A stretch of 64,000 nucleotides of DNA from the NCBI RefSeq assembly GCF_000763375.1, contig NZ_JPSY01000001.1:434001-498000 (forward strand), read 5' to 3'. This DNA comes from Microbacterium profundi (GTDB lineage: Bacteria > Actinomycetota > Actinomycetes > Actinomycetales > Microbacteriaceae). Each line of letters begins with the position of its first letter. The stretch's first letter is position 1. A program made the translations under genes and the position numbers. Under the pieces are notes generated by a model, which made no database searches, was not told where the DNA came from, and saw only the letters and a program-made list of their open reading frames with translations. Below are positions 35,334-48,900 of the stretch, in pieces.

Positions 35334-36560
35334 GTGGAACTCGCACGTCGCCTGACCCTCACCGATGCCGTAGCCATCGGCCTGGGATCGATGATCGGTG
35401 CCGGGGTGTTCTCCGTATGGGGACCCGCGATCGAGGTGGCCGGTTCCGGACTGCTGATCGCGCTCGCGATCGCCGCGGTCGTCGCGTTCTGCAACGCCAC
35501 CTCATCCGCACAGCTCGCGGCGGTGCATCCCGTCTCCGGCGGCACCTACGCCTACGCCAGGGCAGAGATCGGCCCGTGGTGGGGTTTCATCGCCGGCTGG
35601 TGCTTCGTGATCGGCAAGATCGCCAGCTGCGCCGCCATGGCGCTGACGTTCGCCGCATACGCCGCCCCCGAGGGCTGGCAGGTGCCGGTCGCGATACTGG
35701 CAGTCGCCGCCCTCGCCACCGTGAACTGCTTCGGAGTGACGCGGACAGCGGCGCTCACCCGCATCCTCGTCGTCGCCTCGCTGATCGGTCTCGCTGTGGT
35801 GGTCGCCGGAGGTTTCGCCGCGTCGGCATCCGTCGATCCTGCTCCCCTCCCCGACCTCACCGCATACGGCGTGCTACAGGGCGCCGGGCTTCTCTTCTTC
35901 GCGTTCGCCGGCTACGCGCGAATCGCCACGATGGGCGAAGAGGTCGTCGACCCCGCGCGCACCATCCCTCGGGCCATCGCGATCGCGCTCACAGGGGCGG
36001 TCGTCGTCTACGCGCTCATCGCCGTCGTCGTCATGCTCACCCTCGGGGCGGATGCCGGTTCCACGGCCGCGCCGCTCGCCGCGGTGGTCGATGCCGCCGG
36101 TTGGACGGCTCTCGCCCCGATCGTGCGCGTGGCCGCGGCCGCGGCATCCCTTGGCGCCCTGCTGGCGCTGATCACCGGAATCGGCCGCACGACTCTCGCG
36201 ATGGCCAGGGAATCCGATCTGCCGCGCTTCCTCGCCGTGGTGCATCCGCGGTGGCAGGTGCCGCAGCGCGCCGAGATCGCGATCGCCCTGATCGTGATCG
36301 TCATCGTGCTGTTCGCCGACCTGCGCAACGCGATCGGGTTCTCGTCGTTCGGCGTGCTGCTGTACTACCTGATCGCGAACGCCTCGGCGTTCCGGCAGTC
36401 GGGAGCTGCCCGGCGCTACCCGCGTGGCCTGCAGGTGATCGGAGTGCTCGGCTGCCTGGTGCTGGTGAACACCCTGCCCATCCTCGCGTCGCTGATCGGC
36501 ACGGGCGTCGTACTCATCGGCGTGGTGTATCGGATGCTGCGGCTGAGACTCGCCCGCTGA
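35334..36560 (+). CDS. APC superfamily amino acid permease
   Basis: This 408-residue permease has about twelve hydrophobic segments and the APC-family first helix motif GLGSMIGAGVFSVWGPA, followed by VSGGTYAYARAEIGPWWGFIAGW and FAGYARIATMGEEVVDPARTIPRAI. These glycine-rich and acidic motifs form the substrate pocket in AdiC-like transporters. It has no C-terminal soluble domain. GTG 35334 is used. The substrate is unknown. It is divergent from the GntR operon and convergent with the GDSL hydrolase. Confidence 0.9.
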   Translation: MELARRLTLTDAVAIGLGSMIGAGVFSVWGPAIEVAGSGLLIALAIAAVVAFCNATSSAQLAAVHPVSGGTYAYARAEIGPWWGFIAGWCFVIGKIASCAAMALTFAAYAAPEGWQVPVAILAVAALATVNCFGVTRTAALTRILVVASLIGLAVVVAGGFAASASVDPAPLPDLTAYGVLQGAGLLFFAFAGYARIATMGEEVVDPARTIPRAIAIALTGAVVVYALIAVVVMLTLGADAGSTAAPLAAVVDAAGWTALAPIVRVAAAAASLGALLALITGIGRTTLAMARESDLPRFLAVVHPRWQVPQRAEIAIALIVIVIVLFADLRNAIGFSSFGVLLYYLIANASAFRQSGAARRYPRGLQVIGVLGCLVLVNTLPILASLIGTGVVLIGVVYRMLRLRLAR

Positions 36561-36587
36561 GCGTGAGCGGCGCGTGTTCGGCGGAGG

Positions 36588-37397
36588 TCAGTGCGAATCA
36601 GCCAGAGGTGCGAGCTCGATGCGCGACTCGAGCGCCGTGACCACCGCCGGCAGCAGCGCGTCGGCTGTGGCCCGATAGCCCGCAGCGCTGGGGTGGAATC
36701 GGTCGAGGCTGAACATCTCCTCGGGCTGATCGTGAAATGTCGGGCCGAGCACCTGCCGCAGATCGACGGGTACGGCGCCGGTGCGCCACGCGACCTTGGT
36801 CTGCTCCAGCGCAAGGCGGCGCGACATCCTCGACAGCAGAGTCCGCAGTGGTTGCGGCACCGGCTGGAGCGTGCCGAGATCCGGGCAGGTGCCCACGACG
36901 ACGACGGTGCCCGCAGCCCTGAGTCGCAGTATCGCCTGCTCCAGTCGTTCGCCCGCAGCCGACGGAGAGATCGTATGCGTCACGTCGTTGCCACCCACCA
37001 CGATCACCGCTACGTCGGCACGGTAGTCCTCCGGGAGGGCGTCGAGCTGACCGGCGAGCGCGGATGATTCCGAGCCGACGACCGCGGCGGTACGCAGCCG
37101 CACCGGCGACTGCATCCGCTTCGCCAGGCCCTTGGCGATGCGGCCGCCGAGCGTCTCCTTGCGGTGCTCCGCGCCGAGGCCCGCCGCCAGCGAATCGCCC
37201 AGCAGCAGCAGCTCTATCGGTCTGCCGTCGAGTGCGCGCTTCCACACCCTGTCGGCGACCAGCGACTGCTCGCCGAGCGGCTTTCCGATGCGCCGCCGCG
37301 CGACTGCGGCCTGGTGGACGAGCAGCGACCGCCCGCCCAGCACGATCGCGGATGCCACCGCCGTCGCCACGGCGATCGCGGTGCGCACTCCGGCCAT
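36588..37397 (-). CDS. SGNH/GDSL family hydrolase
   Basis: This 269-residue protein has an N-terminal hydrophobic segment (signal or anchor, residues 6–22) and the SGNH blocks: Ser69 in LLLGDSLAAG, Gly in AVVGSES, Asn in VVGGNDVTH, and the Asp/His pair in LDRFHPSAAGY near residue 240. The family includes esterases and lipases, which here probably act at the membrane or outside. It is a single gene between the permease and hisS. Confidence 0.9.
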   Translation of the reverse strand: MAGVRTAIAVATAVASAIVLGGRSLLVHQAAVARRRIGKPLGEQSLVADRVWKRALDGRPIELLLLGDSLAAGLGAEHRKETLGGRIAKGLAKRMQSPVRLRTAAVVGSESSALAGQLDALPEDYRADVAVIVVGGNDVTHTISPSAAGERLEQAILRLRAAGTVVVVGTCPDLGTLQPVPQPLRTLLSRMSRRLALEQTKVAWRTGAVPVDLRQVLGPTFHDQPEEMFSLDRFHPSAAGYRATADALLPAVVTALESRIELAPLADSH

Positions 37398-37441
37398 GGC
37401 ACCATCACACCGCGCGGGAATGAACGAGGCGTGAACGTCAG

Positions 37442-37490
37442 CACACCTGTCAGTGGAAATCCGTGATCTGGACTGACAGGGGCTGGTGTG
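37442..37490 (-). terminator. Hairpin downstream of hisS
   Basis: CCTGTCAGT (37446–37454) pairs with ACTGACAGG (37472–37480), and an outer CACA/TGTG pairing adds to it across a bulge. On the minus strand it follows the hisS stop by about 33–45 bp. Confidence 0.55.
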
Positions 37491-37522
37491 CCGCGCGCGG
37501 CGCGTGTGCCGCGCGGACCAGC

Positions 37523-38827
37523 TCAGGACAGCGGCTTGAGCTCCAGCGAACCGACCTCGGCCCCGGTCGTGACCGTCGCGAAGGCGGTGTAGCCGTCGGC
37601 GGCCGATCGCTCGAGCAGCGCCTTGAAGTTCTTGACCCTGCGCTCCAGGCGCACGCGCGAACCCGAACGGATCAGCGCCGCCTTGTGCGCGACGAGCTCT
37701 GCCACCGGCACGTCGGGGTCGTGCACGAGCACGACGGCCTGCGCACCGGCATCCGCTGCGAGCTCGACGAGATCGACCAGCCGCTCGAAGCCGAGCGAGA
37801 ACCCGACCGCAGGCACCGGCTGACCGAGGAACCGACCGATCATGCCGTCGTAACGTCCACCACCGCCCAGGGAATACGGCACGGACGGGTGCGCGAGCTC
37901 GAAGATCGTGCCGGTGTAGTAGCCCATGCCGCGCACCAGGAACGGATCGAAGACGAGTGGGATGTCCCCCTCGGTGCCCCGTCCAGCCGCGACCGCCTCC
38001 CCGATGCCGACGAGGTGGTCGACGATCTCATCCGGAGCGTTCTCCGGGAGAGCCTTGCGGATCTGGCGTTCGCCGAACGGATTGAACTCCATCGTCTGCG
38101 GGCGACGCAGGAAAGCCTCGAAGGCGTCGACGGCCTCTTCATTCGGTCGCTGAGCCTGCCGAAGGGCCCGCTCTCGCAGCTCCCGGACGATCCCGTCAGG
38201 ACCGATCTTGTCGAGCTTGTCGATCGTGATCAGCACACCGGGGCGCTCGTCCGTGGTGAAGCCGAAGGCATCCAGCATCCAGTCGAGCACTCGACGATCG
38301 TTGATGCGCACGCTCGCACCGTCGAGTCCGAGAGCGTCCACGGCGTCCAGGGACGCGACCATGAGCTCGGCTTCGGCCCGCGAGGAGTCGTCACCCATGA
38401 TGTCGATGTCGCACTGCACGAACTGGCGGTAGCGGCCCTTCTGCGGTCGCTCAGCACGCCAGACGGGACCGATCTGGATCGCACGGAAGACACCGGGAAG
38501 CTGCCCGCGGTTGCTCGCGAAGAAACGCGCGAGCGGAACCGTGAGGTCATAGCGCAGGCCGAGATCACTCAGCGCAGCGGCGTCTTCCGCACCTTCACGG
38601 ATCGCCTCGGCATCCATCCCCCGGCGCAGCACGTTGTACGCGAGCTTCTCGTTGTCGCCGCCCATGCCCGAATGCAGACGCGAGTACTCCTCGAGCGCGG
38701 GCGTCTCGATCTCGTCGAACCCATGCGCCAGGTAGCGCTCGCGGATCACGGAGAGCACACGCTCACGGCGGGCCTTGTCGGCGGGGAGGATGTCGCGCAT
38801 GCCGCGCGGCGCGTTCACAGTAGCCAC
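37523..38827 (-). CDS. hisS: Histidyl-tRNA synthetase
   Basis: HisRS charges tRNA-His. The 434-residue class II enzyme has motif 1 region, motif 2 (GPVWRAERPQKGRYRQFVQCDID), the histidine-A motifs (RGMGYYTGTIFEL) and motif 3 (GFSLGFERL), then an anticodon domain (VPVAELVAHKAALIRSGSRV). Near residues 222–229 the stretch RALRQAQRPN is coded by a copy of the dispersed repeat (38145–38166), inserted in frame between conserved blocks. mazG lies upstream on the same strand, 47 bp away. Confidence 0.96.
   Translation of the reverse strand: MATVNAPRGMRDILPADKARRERVLSVIRERYLAHGFDEIETPALEEYSRLHSGMGGDNEKLAYNVLRRGMDAEAIREGAEDAAALSDLGLRYDLTVPLARFFASNRGQLPGVFRAIQIGPVWRAERPQKGRYRQFVQCDIDIMGDDSSRAEAELMVASLDAVDALGLDGASVRINDRRVLDWMLDAFGFTTDERPGVLITIDKLDKIGPDGIVRELRERALRQAQRPNEEAVDAFEAFLRRPQTMEFNPFGERQIRKALPENAPDEIVDHLVGIGEAVAAGRGTEGDIPLVFDPFLVRGMGYYTGTIFELAHPSVPYSLGGGGRYDGMIGRFLGQPVPAVGFSLGFERLVDLVELAADAGAQAVVLVHDPDVPVAELVAHKAALIRSGSRVRLERRVKNFKALLERSAADGYTAFATVTTGAEVGSLELKPLS
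38145..38166. repeat. Dispersed repeat copy inside hisS
   Basis: The 22-bp sequence ggtcgctgagcctgccgaag-gg matches, with one base changed, the reverse of the cttcgacaggctcag repeat seen at several sites in the window. It is translated in frame in hisS as part of LRQAQRP. Confidence 0.8.
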
Positions 38828-38874
38828 GAGTCCATCTTTCCAGGTCTGCAGGGCGATCTCGTCGAGGCGGTCTG

Positions 38875-39540
38875 TCAGGAGGTTTCGGCCGTGCGGACGT
38901 CGTCCTCGAGCAGGCGCAGACGCTCGCGCAGGGCGCGCTCGGCATCCCAGCCGTTCTGGCGGGCCGTGGCCGTGAGCATCAGCAGCAGGTCGCCGAGCTC
39001 CTCCTCGGATTCCGGTGCCGCCCCGACCTCGGCAGCATCGTGAGCGGCGAGCGCGACGTCGTCTCCGGCCCCGACCCGCGCGGCTCGACCGAGCACTTTC
39101 TGCGCGAGTGCGAGGGCCGGCATCCCGTGCGGTACGCCGTCGAGAACACTGGTGCGCGAGCGCTTCTCAGCGGCCTTCGCGGCGTTCCAGTGCACGAGCA
39201 CCTCTTCGGGTGTGTTCGCCACCTCGTCGGCGAAGACATGCGGATGCCGCCTGACCATCTTCTCCGTCAGCGTCTGCGCCACGTCGTCGATGTCGAACGG
39301 ATCGTCCGGATCCTGCGCGGCGATCGCCGCATGGAACAGCACCTGCCAGAGCAGATCGGCCAGCTCCTCGCGGAGGTCGGCGCGTGTGCCGTCCTCGACC
39401 GCGTCGATGACCTCATGGGACTCCTCGATCAGGTAAGGCACGAGGTCGCGATGCGTGATCTGCTGAGACCACGCGCACTTCTCGCGCACGGCGCGCATGG
39501 TCTCGGCAGCGGTGCGCAGCGGATCAGGATGCTCGGTCAT
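38875..39540 (-). CDS. mazG: MazG family nucleoside triphosphate pyrophosphohydrolase
   Basis: MazG hydrolyses NTPs to NMP and diphosphate, clearing abnormal nucleotides and affecting (p)ppGpp. The 221-residue protein has the EExxE-type metal motif in EESHEVIDAVEDG and LREELADLLWQVLFHAAIA (near residues 34–72), followed by VRRHPHVFAD. It is the single-domain form, with a second, partly degenerate helical repeat at the C-terminus (SEEELGDLLLMLTATARQNGWDAERALRE). It lies between nhaA and hisS on the same strand. Confidence 0.93.
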   Translation of the reverse strand: MTEHPDPLRTAAETMRAVREKCAWSQQITHRDLVPYLIEESHEVIDAVEDGTRADLREELADLLWQVLFHAAIAAQDPDDPFDIDDVAQTLTEKMVRRHPHVFADEVANTPEEVLVHWNAAKAAEKRSRTSVLDGVPHGMPALALAQKVLGRAARVGAGDDVALAAHDAAEVGAAPESEEELGDLLLMLTATARQNGWDAERALRERLRLLEDDVRTAETS

Positions 39541-39561
39541 TGTGTCCCCTCGTCGAAGCGG

Positions 39562-40737
39562 TCACGACACCGTCGTCGCGGAGCGGCGGTACCACGCGGC
39601 ACGCCATGAGACGACGACGCCCGACAGCACAAGGGCGACGAGCGAGCCCACGAGCACACCGAGGATCGCCTGATCGCGCACAGCGGGGTCGTCCGCGAAG
39701 GCGAGGTTCGCCAGCAGCAACGAGACCGTGAAGCCGATACCGCCGAGCGCCCCGGCGGCGAGGAGATCGGTGATCGTCAGGGCAGGAGCCTTGTCCTTCG
39801 GCCCGATCCGCATGGCGATCCAGCCGAAGACCGTGATGCCGATGATCTTGCCCACCGGCAGTGCGATCGCGATGCCGAAGAACGCCGGCGAGAGTTCGGA
39901 CGGCGACACAGCGGGGATCACGACGAATGCGGCGGCGAACGCGAAGATCGGCAGGATGGCACCGTTGACCCACGGCTCGAGCGCATGCCGTGTCGGCATC
40001 GCCGGGGACTGCGCGATGGCCAGCCCCAGCAGCACGCCGGCGATCGTGGCGTGGATGCCCGAGGACATCATGAGTCCCCAGACGACAACGCCGACGATCA
40101 CCATCGCTGCGACGACCAACCATGAATGCTTCGTCGGCAGCATCCGCGACAGCACGCCGAACACGACGACGCCCACGACGGCCAGCAGCAGGTAAAGCCA
40201 GTTGAGGTCGCGAGCGAAGAGCACCGCGATGAAGATGATGCCGATGATGTCGTCGAGTATCGCCAGTGCCAGCAGGAAGACGCGCACGGCAGAGGGAAGC
40301 CCCTTGCCGAACACGGCGAGCACGCCCAGCGCGAAGGCGATGTCGGTCGCAGTCGGGATCGGCCAGCCCGAGGAAGTCTGCTCTCCCCCGGCGATGATCA
40401 GATAGATGATGATCGGCACGAGTACGCCGCCGACGGCGGCGATCGAGGGTTGCAGAGCCTTTCGGAACGAGTTCAGCTCGCCGCGGGTGAGTTCGTATTG
40501 CAGCTCCATCGCGACCACGAAGAAGAAGATCGCGAGAAGTCCGCTCGAGATCCAGTGCGCGACCGAGAGGTCGATCGACGTGCCTGGCACAGCGATGTGG
40601 AACCCCAGCACGGCATCGATCGGGCCGAACGCCGGCGTGTTCGCGAGCACGAGTCCGAGCGCCGCCGCCAGGAGAAGGAGCACCGCGGGGAATTGCTGCG
40701 TGCGAAGAAGATTTCGGGAGTCAGACATCGCTCCCAT
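39562..40737 (-). CDS. nhaA: Na+/H+ antiporter NhaA
   Basis: NhaA exchanges cytoplasmic Na+ for two external protons. The protein has twelve membrane segments, the motif AIFFFVVAMELQYELTRGEL, PTATDIAFALGVL, the essential paired aspartates in ALAILDDIIGI, and GGIGFTVSLLLANLAF near the end. The frame extends to 40761. ATG 40737 is chosen; another ATG at 40728 (MSDSRNLL, with GGGAG just upstream) is equally possible. It is divergent from ppc. Confidence 0.93.
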   Translation of the reverse strand: MGAMSDSRNLLRTQQFPAVLLLLAAALGLVLANTPAFGPIDAVLGFHIAVPGTSIDLSVAHWISSGLLAIFFFVVAMELQYELTRGELNSFRKALQPSIAAVGGVLVPIIIYLIIAGGEQTSSGWPIPTATDIAFALGVLAVFGKGLPSAVRVFLLALAILDDIIGIIFIAVLFARDLNWLYLLLAVVGVVVFGVLSRMLPTKHSWLVVAAMVIVGVVVWGLMMSSGIHATIAGVLLGLAIAQSPAMPTRHALEPWVNGAILPIFAFAAAFVVIPAVSPSELSPAFFGIAIALPVGKIIGITVFGWIAMRIGPKDKAPALTITDLLAAGALGGIGFTVSLLLANLAFADDPAVRDQAILGVLVGSLVALVLSGVVVSWRAAWYRRSATTVS

Positions 40738-40808
40738 GCTATCCGCCACCCTCAGGTTCATCGGATGTCACCTGGTCACGTACGTCTCCTGCACGGCGAT
40801 AACCTCGG

Positions 40809-45024
<4,216 letters not shown>

Positions 45025-45034
45025 GCTGACAAGG

Positions 45035-45245
45035 CGCTTCGTCTCGCTGACGCTCGCTCAACGCGTTTCGTCTCGATCGCTGCGCTCCTCGCTCAACGAC
45101 CCGCAGCGACTACGCCCCCGCCAGGCGTCCGTGAGGGGCGTCCGTGAGGGGCGTCCGTGAGGGGCGTCCGAGGGGCGCGTCCGCGGGGCGTTGAGCGAGC
45201 GCAGCGAGACGAAACGGGTTGAGCGAGCGCAGCGAGTCGAAACCG
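45035..45245. repeat. Inverted and tandem repeats between gdhA and a gamma-carbonic anhydrase-like gene
   Basis: The 226-bp gap between convergent genes is almost all repeats. A cgtttcgtctcg…gctcaacg block (45064–45098) has an inverted partner at 45189–45216, with further copies at 45035–45060 and 45218–45241. Between them a 13-bp unit gcgtccgtgaggg is repeated three times (45125–45163) and then decays. The structure could terminate both genes. Confidence 0.85.
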
Positions 45246-45250
45246 ATCCC

Positions 45251-45847
45251 TCAGGCCGGCAGGTCGTCTCTGTGGCGCGCAAGCGACGAACCGTAACGCT
45301 CGGTGAGCTGCACCATGAGGTCCGGGGTGTCGCGATCTACGCCGAACACGTGACCGGGGAAGTCGAGTTCGGGTTGCGCAGCGGCGATCTCCTCAGCGCG
45401 ATCGGGCGAGAACAGCTGCACCGGATTCCCCACGGCGACCCAGCCGATCGGCACTACGGTCCCTTCCGGCAGCACGGCACGACGATGCACGATCGCGTTC
45501 ACTCGCACTTCGCAACGTTCTGCGATCCTCGCACCATTGAACACCCGAGCGCCTGAGGCGAGGAAGACCTCCTCTCCGATGCTCGCGCCGGCGACGCTGG
45601 CGAGGGTGCCGATCAGCGAGTGCGCGCCGATGTGCACGGCATCCGCCGCTGTCGCTCGCAGCAGGGCGTTCTCCATCACGATGACGTTCTCGCCGAGTGT
45701 GATCGGGCCGCCCTCCGCGGTGATCACGGCGCCGTGCAGCACTTGGCAGTCCGCACCGATCTCCACGTCGCCGGAGATGACGGCGGTGGGCGCGATGACG
45801 GCGGTGTCATGTATTCGGGGCCGAGCCCCAAGGTGCTCGTACAGCAT
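45251..45847 (-). CDS. Gamma-carbonic anhydrase family (hexapeptide repeat) protein
   Basis: This 198-residue left-handed beta-helix protein has repeated hexapeptide turns (PTAVISGDVEIGADCQVLHGAVI, LGENVIVMENALLRA, IGAHSLIGTLASVAGASIGEEVFLASGA). Two candidate zinc histidines lie in DAVHIGAHSLIG; the first histidine usual in active gamma enzymes (RxDxxxIxIG…H) is not clearly matched. It may therefore be a carnitine- or acyl-transferase-like relative and not an active anhydrase. Confidence 0.82.
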   Translation of the reverse strand: MLYEHLGARPRIHDTAVIAPTAVISGDVEIGADCQVLHGAVITAEGGPITLGENVIVMENALLRATAADAVHIGAHSLIGTLASVAGASIGEEVFLASGARVFNGARIAERCEVRVNAIVHRRAVLPEGTVVPIGWVAVGNPVQLFSPDRAEEIAAAQPELDFPGHVFGVDRDTPDLMVQLTERYGSSLARHRDDLPA

Positions 45848-45920
45848 GCGGCAAGACTAGCGCCGCGGAACATCCGGCGCACCCGCACCACTCAGGCAGG
45901 TCGTCGTGCTTCTCGGGCGA

Positions 45921-48900
45921 TCAGGATGCCGCAGGCGATGAGGCCGCGGCGACGGGCTCGGGGAACAGCGCGGTGAACAGCTGCGCGACCCACTCCAGCA
46001 GACCGGCATCCGTCGGCGGTTCGCCGCCGGGGCGCGGGAGCGGCACGACCAGTGCTTCTCCCCCACCGATGAGCTTCGCCGCAGGGTACAGTCGCTGCAG
46101 CCGCACCTTCATCGAGTCCTCGAGGCGCGCCGGCGCCACCCGAAGGTTCGACCCCATCGCGACGACGTCCGCGAGCCCGGCACGCGCCGCGCGGCGACGC
46201 AGACGCGCGATGGCGACGAGGCCCTCCACCTCTTCCGGCGGGGTGCCGTATCGGTCGGTGAGTTCCTCGATCACGAGGTCGATCGCATCGTCCTTCGCCG
46301 TCGCGGCGGCAGCGGCAGACAGCTTCTGATACGCCTCGAGGCGCAGGCGCTCGCTGTCGATGTAGGTCTCGGGGATGCGCGCGTCCACCGGCAGCTCCAT
46401 CCGTAGTTCATTGCCGGTCTCGACGTCTTCGCCGCGGAAGGTCGCCACGGCCTCGCCGACCATGCGCAGATACAGATCGAAGCCGACGCCGGCGATGTGC
46501 CCCGCCTGCTCGCCGCCGAGCATGTTGCCTGCGCCGCGCAGCTCGAGGTCCTTGAGCGCCACCTGCATGCCGCTGCCCAGATCGTTGTTCACCGCGATCG
46601 TCTGCAGGCGATCTGCAGCGGTCTCGGACAGCGGCTTAGAGTCGTCGTAGAGGAAGTACGCATACGCGCGCTCGCGCCCGCGGCCGACGCGTCCACGAAG
46701 TTGGTGCAACTGGCTGAGGCCGTACTTGTCTGCCTTGTCGATGATGATCGTGTTCGCGTTGGAGATGTCGAGGCCGGTCTCGACGATCGTCGTCGAGACG
46801 AGCACGTCGAACTTGCGCTCCCAGAAGTCGTCGACGACCTGCTCGAGCTGGTGCTCGCCCATCTGGCCGTGGGCGACGGCGATCCGCGCCTCCGGCACGA
46901 GCTCGGCGAGTTCCGAAGCCACGCGCTGGATCGACTGCACCCGGTTGTGCACGAAGAAGATCTGGCCCTCGCGCAGGATCTCGCGCCTGATCGCCGCGGC
47001 CATCTGCTTGTCGCTGCGCGGGCCGACGAACGAGAGGATCGGATGCCGATCCTCCGGCGGAGTGGCGAGAGTCGACATCTCACGGATGCCGGTGACCGCC
47101 ATCTCGAGCGTGCGCGGGATGGGTGTGGCGCTCATCGCGAGGATGTCGACGTTGGTCTTCAGCTTCTTCAGCTTCTCCTTGTGCTCGACACCGAAGCGCT
47201 GCTCCTCGTCGATGATGAGCAGCCCGAGATCTTTGAAGATGATCTGATCGGTGAGGATGCGGTGGGTGCCGATGACCATGTCGACCGAGCCGTCGAGGAG
47301 CCCCTCCAGGGTGAGTCGCGCATCCTTGTCGGTCTGGAAGCGCGACAGCGCCCTCACCTTCACAGGGAACCCGGCGAAGCGCTCGGCGAACGTCTCGAAG
47401 TGCTGCTTGACCAGCAGCGTGGTCGGCACGAGCATCGCGACCTGCTTGCCGTCCTGGATCGCCTTGAACGCGGCGCGCACAGCGACTTCGGTCTTGCCGA
47501 ATCCGACGTCGCCGCTCAGCAGCCGGTCCATCGGGATCGGTCGCTCCATGTCGGCCTTGATCTCGTCGATCGTCTGCAGCTGATCCGGCGTCTCAGCGAA
47601 CGGGAATGCCTCTTCCAGCTCGCGCTGCCACGGCGTGTCCGGCCCGAACGCGTGGCCCTTCGCCGACATCCGCGCCGAATACAGCTTCACGAGCTCGACG
47701 GCGATGTCGCGCACCGCACGGCGGGCCTTTCCCTTCGCCGCCGACCAGTCGCTGCCGCCCATCTTCGAGAGCGTGGGTGCCTCGCCGCCGACGTACTTCG
47801 AGAGCAGATCGAGCTGATCCGTCGGCACGTACAGCTTGTCGCCCGGGTAGCCGCGCTTGGATGGCGCGTACTCCAGCACCAGATAGTCGCGCGTGGTCTT
47901 GGTGGCGTTGCGTCCTCCGCTGGAGACCTCGCGCTGCGTCATCTCGATGAACTTCGCGATACCGTGCGTCGCGTGCACGACGAAGTCGCCGTTCTTGAGC
48001 TGCAGCGGATCGACGACATTCTTGCGGCGCGAGGCGAGCCGCTTGACGACACGCTGGTCGCCGCCGATGGTACGACCGTAGAACTCGTTGTCGGTGAGAA
48101 CCGCGAGTTTCGCCTCCGGCACCTGGAACCCCGACTCCAGCGCGCCGAGGACGAGCGTGGCGACGCCGGGTTCCGGGGCATCCGTGAGCGAATCGACCAC
48201 TCGCGCGGCGAGGCCACGGTCGGACAGCACGTCTCTGGCACGGTCGACGAGGCCTGTGCCGGATGCTGCGATCACGAGGCGCCACCCGTCGGCGAGCCTG
48301 CCGTCGACGAAGTCGATCGCACCGTCGACGTTGCCGTGGAACGACGGGATGATCGAGGCGTCGATGTTCGCCGCATCGTCGTCGTCGGTCGCGAACGGGC
48401 TGAACCGCCACCAGACGCCGTCGCGCTCACGCACGATCTCACGCAGCCGCGCGACGCTGACGAAGTCGCCGGCGCCGAGGTCGATGGGCGCGGAGGCGCC
48501 CGATGTCGCGGCGCTCCAGGCAGCATCGAGGAACTCTCGGTTCGTCTCGCCGAGGCTCTGTGCTCTGGCGCTCGATCGCTCGGGGTCGACGAGCGCGACG
48601 GCCGTTCCCTCGGGGAAGTACTCGGCGAGCGCCTTGAGCGGACCGGACACCGCGGGCAGCAGCGACTCCATCCCCTCGACCGGGATGCCCTCCGCCATCT
48701 TCTCCAGCATCCCGGCGATCGCAGGGAACCCCGAGATCAGCGAGCGCGCACGGTCGCGCACATCGGCGGTGAGCAGCAGTTCGCGGGTCGCCGGCAATTC
48801 GACTCGCTCGACGTCGCCGGGGAGCGAGCGCTGATCCGCCACCGAGAAGGCACGGATCTGGTCGATCTCGTCGCCGAAGAACTCGACGCGGTACGGATGC

